From Primorskyibacter flagellatus (lineage in GTDB: Bacteria > Pseudomonadota > Alphaproteobacteria > Rhodobacterales > Rhodobacteraceae): 64,000 nt of DNA. The notes below the pieces were generated by a model that saw only the letters and a program-made list of their open reading frames with translations, ran no database searches and was not told the origin of the DNA. Positions 63,668-64,000 of the stretch are shown piece by piece. Location: contig NZ_FWYD01000002.1 in NCBI RefSeq assembly GCF_900176485.1, positions 186,001 to 250,000 on the forward strand, read 5' to 3'. The number at the start of each line of letters is the position of its first letter. Positions within the stretch are counted from its first letter, which is position 1. The position numbers and the translations under genes are program-made.

Positions 63668-64000
63668 ATGGCACCGAATTTGAAAGAACAGCGCGACCTG
63701 CTTTACCTGGCCGCGCTATACGAGCGTTACGGCCATGACGACGCAGCCGCGCGATGTATCGCCCGCGCGATGCGGACGATGACGCCCGATCCTGAATACG
63801 TCGAGGGCGATCAGGTCAACCGGCTGGCAAGTTTCGGCGACCAGCTGTGTCGCCGCCTGTCCAATCGTGACTCCTACATCCTGCCCGAGCAGCGTCCGGA
63901 CGACAAAACAGTGATGTTGCTTGCCACGCAACTTTACCCGACCGGCGGGCACACCGCACTTGTCTCCAATTTCGTGCGCGCCAATGGGGACCGGCGTGTG
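63668..64000 (+). CDS. unknown protein of the sugar operon, cut off by the window edge
   Basis: The first 111 residues are visible. A helical N-terminus (LKEQRDLLYLAALYERYGHD) is followed by VMLLATQLYPTGGHTALVSN, whose GGHT motif recalls the start of some glycosyltransferases. This is only a suggestion; no catalytic motif is visible. The gene starts 16 bases after the sulfotransferase stop and runs off the right edge. Confidence 0.7.
   Translation, partial: MAPNLKEQRDLLYLAALYERYGHDDAAARCIARAMRTMTPDPEYVEGDQVNRLASFGDQLCRRLSNRDSYILPEQRPDDKTVMLLATQLYPTGGHTALVSNFVRANGDRRV

Noticed and set aside
1-64000. tRNA genes, rRNA, CRISPR arrays, transposases and phage genes
   Set aside because: I looked for T-loop-like motifs, repeated spacers, and DDE or integrase motifs and found none that hold up.

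Overview
The window is about 60% GC chromosomal DNA from an alphaproteobacterium, most likely of the Rhodobacterales (Roseobacter/Rhodobacter group). This rests on gene content and order: an OmpR-type regulator followed by a SorX-like 3' UTR RNA, a ferritin-VIT iron exporter (MbfA) with an Irr-type box, DUF3576 and DUF6478 proteins, a Rhodobacterales-type porin, accD-folC, a thioredoxin/LON/Trm112 run, and RTX proteins beside a polysaccharide locus. It is densely coding on both strands. I see no insertion sequences, CRISPR arrays, rRNA or tRNA genes.

Positions 1-23,600 are mostly core functions: a truncated thiolase, a STAS/anti-sigma kinase pair, HspQ, a lytic transglycosylase, an aminotransferase-ftsK-lolA run, an amidase, a ubiquinone hydroxylase, thioredoxin/LON/Trm112, exonuclease III, the OmpR-type regulator with its sRNA, GTP cyclohydrolase II with an L,D-transpeptidase, a TPR-sulfotransferase and a porin. 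Positions 22,174-29,862 form a polyamine uptake and catabolism island: an omega-aminotransferase, a GntR regulator, a potFGHI-type ABC transporter and an amine oxidase. Both of its main promoters carry the same TGATCAAAT motif.

Positions 29,867-37,315 hold a drug/metabolite exporter, three poorly known proteins, ilvD, and accD-folC behind a long structured leader. Between folC and zapE a near-consensus promoter and a strong terminator bracket about 280 bases with no recognisable protein, a likely small RNA gene. Positions 37,712-50,324 are mixed: ZapE, DUF188, an auxin-efflux-type carrier, iron-regulated MbfA, a TetR regulator with its own operator-like promoter, an NYN protein, a K+ channel with a zinc ribbon, NlpC/P60, leucyl aminopeptidase, carbonic anhydrase and aspartate-semialdehyde dehydrogenase.

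From 50,793 to the right edge lies a cell-surface region: a membrane-anchored nucleotide-sugar dehydratase, three RTX calcium-binding proteins (propeller-like, NIDO-containing, and a 1,365-residue giant), and a DegT aminotransferase - epimerase - sulfotransferase - unknown operon that runs off the edge. The sugar enzymes probably build a modified (perhaps sulfated) surface glycan, and the RTX proteins are probably exported by a type I system encoded elsewhere.

The points most worth following are the folC-zapE RNA, the SorX-like RNA, the paired polyamine operators, the Irr box, the accD leader and the Lys-to-Asn change in the epimerase.
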